Assembly (NCBI GenBank): GCA_900540295.1
Contig: UQFM01000081.1
Coordinates: forward strand, 1 to 8,079
Direction: 5' to 3'
From: an uncultured Oscillospiraceae bacterium
GTDB taxonomy: Bacteria; Bacillota; Clostridia; Oscillospirales; Acutalibacteraceae
Length of the DNA stretch: 8,079 nt
In this document: positions 6,015 to 8,079 of the stretch, piece after piece
Position numbering within the stretch: position 1 is the stretch's first letter
Layout: every line of letters starts with the position of its first letter
The notes under the pieces: generated by a model
Databases searched by the model: none
What the model was told of the DNA's origin: nothing
The model's input: the letters and a program-made list of their open reading frames with translations, nothing else
Program-made: the position numbers and the translations under genes

Positions 6015-8018
6015 TTAAATTTCTTCTGCTCGCTTTCGTCTTTGAGCGCAAACGGCGAATACGCCAACCAATGCAATCGGGATAAGCGCGAACGGTAATG
6101 CGCTTTGTTTTTCTCCCTCGGTTTTCGGAATGTCCTTCTCTGTGGGCGATGCAGACTCAGTCAACTTGTCGGTTGTCGGCTCGTCCTTGGGGTTTTCCGT
6201 GTCAGTTGTTTTTTCGGGACGCCCCAAATCCTGAATTTCTGCTGAAAGCGGTGCGGCGGTAATCAAATAGCTGTACTGCGCTGCGTCTGCCGCAGACAAC
6301 GGTGTAAAGGTAAAGGTTTTGTTCTTCAACTGTGCCTGATTGTTATAAAGCGTGTAAACAACCGTAATGTCAAACGGATTTGTACAGTCAGCAAGCATAT
6401 GCTCGGGCAGGGAAATATATCCCGTTTCACCCGCCGCAATGCGCTTTTTCAAGGTCGGTTTCAACTCGAACTTTGCGCCGCCGACCTGAATATACCAAAC
6501 ATTGATTTCATATTCCTTAGAAAGATTCTGAATCAGCAATTTGGTGTCCGTTGCACTGTGATAACCGGGAGAAGTGCCGTCGAATCGAAGATAAATGCTG
6601 TCCACGGGATTTTGTGCAGAATTAAACTGCGGGAATTTTGTATCGGAGAATACATTTTGAATGGTGTCTGTAAAATAAAAGGTTTTTACAAATGCCTCGG
6701 TGTATGGGTCAAAGATGTACATACCGTGGAACTGCCCGTTAATAAACCACGTGTTGTCGGGCAAATAGGCGGTGGTAGCGTCTATATTGCGTTCGGGGGA
6801 GATATGCAAGTGATTTTTGTGGTTGCAGTTTGTACTTTTTGCGGTATAATCTTGGGCAAAATGGCTGTCAAACGGTGCGCAGAATGCGCCCGATGAAGTG
6901 GTTGTATCAATAATATAGTCTGAATTCTTATTACTGCCCGTTACGTTTTCGTGTCCGTAATTGGTCAGAATGGCAATGTTTGTGCCTGCTTTTTGTGCGC
7001 GTTCAAGACCTTTGTGCATATTGCGCAGTGCGTCATAGTGAAATGCATCGGATGCGGCAATAATTTCTGCGTTTTCAATCGGGTCAAGACGTTTTGCTTT
7101 TGCTTCATCATAAACAGCGAGCGGGCAGAAGTCCCAAATACTCGGAATATTTTTTACGATATCTATGATATAGCGTTCGCACAAATCTGATAGAACGGCA
7201 TTTATGTTTTTAAAGCCGATGTATTTAATCAGCCATTCAAATTCTTCTTCCGTGCCGAGTCCGAGTTCCACGAACTCTAAAATTTTGGCATAATTCAAAT
7301 TTAAGGGATTGCCGAGCATCGGGTCACCGACCATAGTAGTACCGCCGATAGCAGGGGCATCTAAAATGACCTTACGCGCGTCGCCTTTCCAGCCGTAGTA
7401 ATACAGGTAAGACGCACCGCACTGTCCGCCGTGGCTCAATCCGAAAATATCTACTTGCTTTGCGCCGGTCAGTGATTTAACTTCCTGTACAAATTCGTCG
7501 ATCGCTTTGGCGTAATCAACCTGCCCTTTGCGCCAGTCATAATGGAAAACAAAAATATTATCCGCGCCGCGTTCTTTTTCCATAATCTCCACAAGATGCG
7601 TTTCGGCAATCAGGTTTTCTTCTCCGTTTGCACGTAAGGCGGATACACGTGCCTGGGCGGCAGAGGTGATATGCGGGACAACATTGTGTTTTGAAGTGCC
7701 GTCAGGGTTGCACAAAATCGGTTCCATGGTTTCCTGCAAAACACCGCCGAGAATATCAACCAACTGTGTTGTGTTTCCCTGGAAAATTTCACCTGCTGTA
7801 CCTGCAATATCGGGCAGAGCGGCAACAATACGGTCTTTCACCTTAGAAAAATCCAATCCCCAAACCTGTTCGCCTGTGTCGGCGTTATCCAATCGGGGAC
7901 CGCTGTAGCCTTGTAAAATGATTAGCGGTGTTTGATCTTTTTTTGCCGCAAATGTACTGATGGGAAGCATGGACAAGAGGAGTAAAACAGTTAAGAGAAT
8001 AGAAGTTAACCTTTTCAT
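6015..8018 (-). CDS. Secreted, membrane-anchored alpha/beta hydrolase (LCAT/lipase-like)
   Basis: 667-residue surface protein. Residues 1-24 form a Sec signal peptide (KR, hydrophobic run, cut near TFAA). The alpha/beta hydrolase part has FVFHYDWRKG (157-165), as in LCAT-type acyltransferases/lipases, and the nucleophile elbow GLSHGG with Ser195. Possible triad partners are Asp371 (or Asp367) in SDYIIDTTTSSG and His431 in NGQFHG (His405 is an alternative). A beta-rich region follows (about 470-590), then a P/T/E/K-rich spacer (about 600-638), a membrane helix (about 639-658) and the basic tail RRKR. The tail looks like a wall-sorting signal but has no LPXTG, so simple membrane anchoring is likely. 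Probable action: ester hydrolysis of lipids or polymers; the substrate is unknown. ATG 8018 is preceded by GGAGGG (8025-8030) at six bases. It is complete, but its promoter lies beyond the native end. It converges with the peptidase gene. Confidence 0.82.
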   Translation of the reverse strand: MKRLTSILLTVLLLLSMLPISTFAAKKDQTPLIILQGYSGPRLDNADTGEQVWGLDFSKVKDRIVAALPDIAGTAGEIFQGNTTQLVDILGGVLQETMEPILCNPDGTSKHNVVPHITSAAQARVSALRANGEENLIAETHLVEIMEKERGADNIFVFHYDWRKGQVDYAKAIDEFVQEVKSLTGAKQVDIFGLSHGGQCGASYLYYYGWKGDARKVILDAPAIGGTTMVGDPMLGNPLNLNYAKILEFVELGLGTEEEFEWLIKYIGFKNINAVLSDLCERYIIDIVKNIPSIWDFCPLAVYDEAKAKRLDPIENAEIIAASDAFHYDALRNMHKGLERAQKAGTNIAILTNYGHENVTGSNKNSDYIIDTTTSSGAFCAPFDSHFAQDYTAKSTNCNHKNHLHISPERNIDATTAYLPDNTWFINGQFHGMYIFDPYTEAFVKTFYFTDTIQNVFSDTKFPQFNSAQNPVDSIYLRFDGTSPGYHSATDTKLLIQNLSKEYEINVWYIQVGGAKFELKPTLKKRIAAGETGYISLPEHMLADCTNPFDITVVYTLYNNQAQLKNKTFTFTPLSAADAAQYSYLITAAPLSAEIQDLGRPEKTTDTENPKDEPTTDKLTESASPTEKDIPKTEGEKQSALPFALIPIALVGVFAVCAQRRKRAEEI

Positions 8019-8024
8019 TAGAAA

Positions 8025-8030
8025 CCCTCC
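8025..8030 (-). promoter_or_regulatory. Ribosome binding site of the alpha/beta hydrolase
   Basis: The minus strand reads GGAGGG six bases before ATG 8018, a near-ideal site that fixes the start. Only 12 native bases remain upstream, so no promoter can be seen. Confidence 0.85.
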
Positions 8031-8042
8031 GTTTGTTTATAG

Positions 8043-8079
8043 CTGTCTCTTATACACATCTCCGAGCCCACGAGACCGA
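8043..8079 (-). other. Nextera i7-side sequencing adapter (contamination)
   Basis: Bases 8043-8061 are the mosaic end in reverse complement (CTGTCTCTTATACACATCT), 8062-8076 the adapter stem, and 8077-8079 (CGA) the first three bases of the same index seen at the left end. Native sequence stops at 8042. Confidence 0.98.

Noticed and set aside
6099..6108. Sortase LPXTG signal at the end of the alpha/beta hydrolase
   Set aside because: The residues before the membrane helix read SALPFALIPI; no LPXTG or close variant is present.
12..8079. A 37-bp perfect terminal inverted repeat flanking about 8 kb, resembling a Tn5-like mobile element
   Set aside because: The repeat is the Nextera adapter with the engineered mosaic end, stem and index; no transposase gene or target duplication is present.

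Overview
The window is a metagenome- or single-cell-style contig from a Gram-positive anaerobe. I infer class Clostridia (Oscillospiraceae/Lachnospiraceae-like) from three things: the two flavoproteins plus DUF1667 gene set, the MBOAT + DHHW pair, and AGGAGG-type ribosome binding sites. GC content is moderate. No rRNA, tRNA, CRISPR array, phage gene or transposase is visible. Both ends are not biological. Positions 1-48 and 8043-8079 are Illumina Nextera (Tn5 tagmentation) adapter, including the 19-bp mosaic end and an index octamer. Native DNA is therefore 49-8042 (7,994 bp).

Layout. (1) 49-1396 (+): 5'-truncated MBOAT O-acyltransferase of the AlgI/DltB/PatA kind. (2) 1409-1816 (+): N-terminal third of a DHHW/AlgJ-X-like partner protein that stops abruptly. 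It is followed after only 19 bp by an unrelated operon, so this point is either a genomic deletion or an assembly/amplification junction. (3) 1836-4898 (+): a compact three-gene redox operon: a GlpA-like FAD dehydrogenase with a C-terminal BFD-type [2Fe-2S] domain, a second FAD/NAD(P)-binding oxidoreductase, and a small Cys-rich DUF1667 protein. A strong terminator hairpin (4915-4959) closes it. (4) 4978-5901 (+): membrane-anchored, C39-like papain-fold cysteine peptidase. (5) 5935-5975: a hairpin between convergent genes that can serve as a bidirectional terminator. (6) 8018-6015 (-): a secreted, C-terminally membrane-anchored alpha/beta hydrolase resembling LCAT/lipase proteins. Its start codon lies 24 bp from the right adapter, so its promoter is missing.

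How the genes may work together. MBOAT and DHHW proteins normally cooperate in O-acetylating an exported polymer, but here the second protein lacks its catalytic part. The redox trio is the set usually found with glycerol / glycerol-3-phosphate catabolism in Firmicutes: substrate oxidation on FAD, with electrons passed through Fe-S centres to a pyridine-nucleotide flavoprotein. The last two genes are separate cell-surface hydrolases. I found no convincing evidence of an undescribed system. The points most worth checking are the adapter ends, the peptide they add to the first open frame, and the DHHW/redox-operon junction. No stretch over 300 bases lacks a gene.
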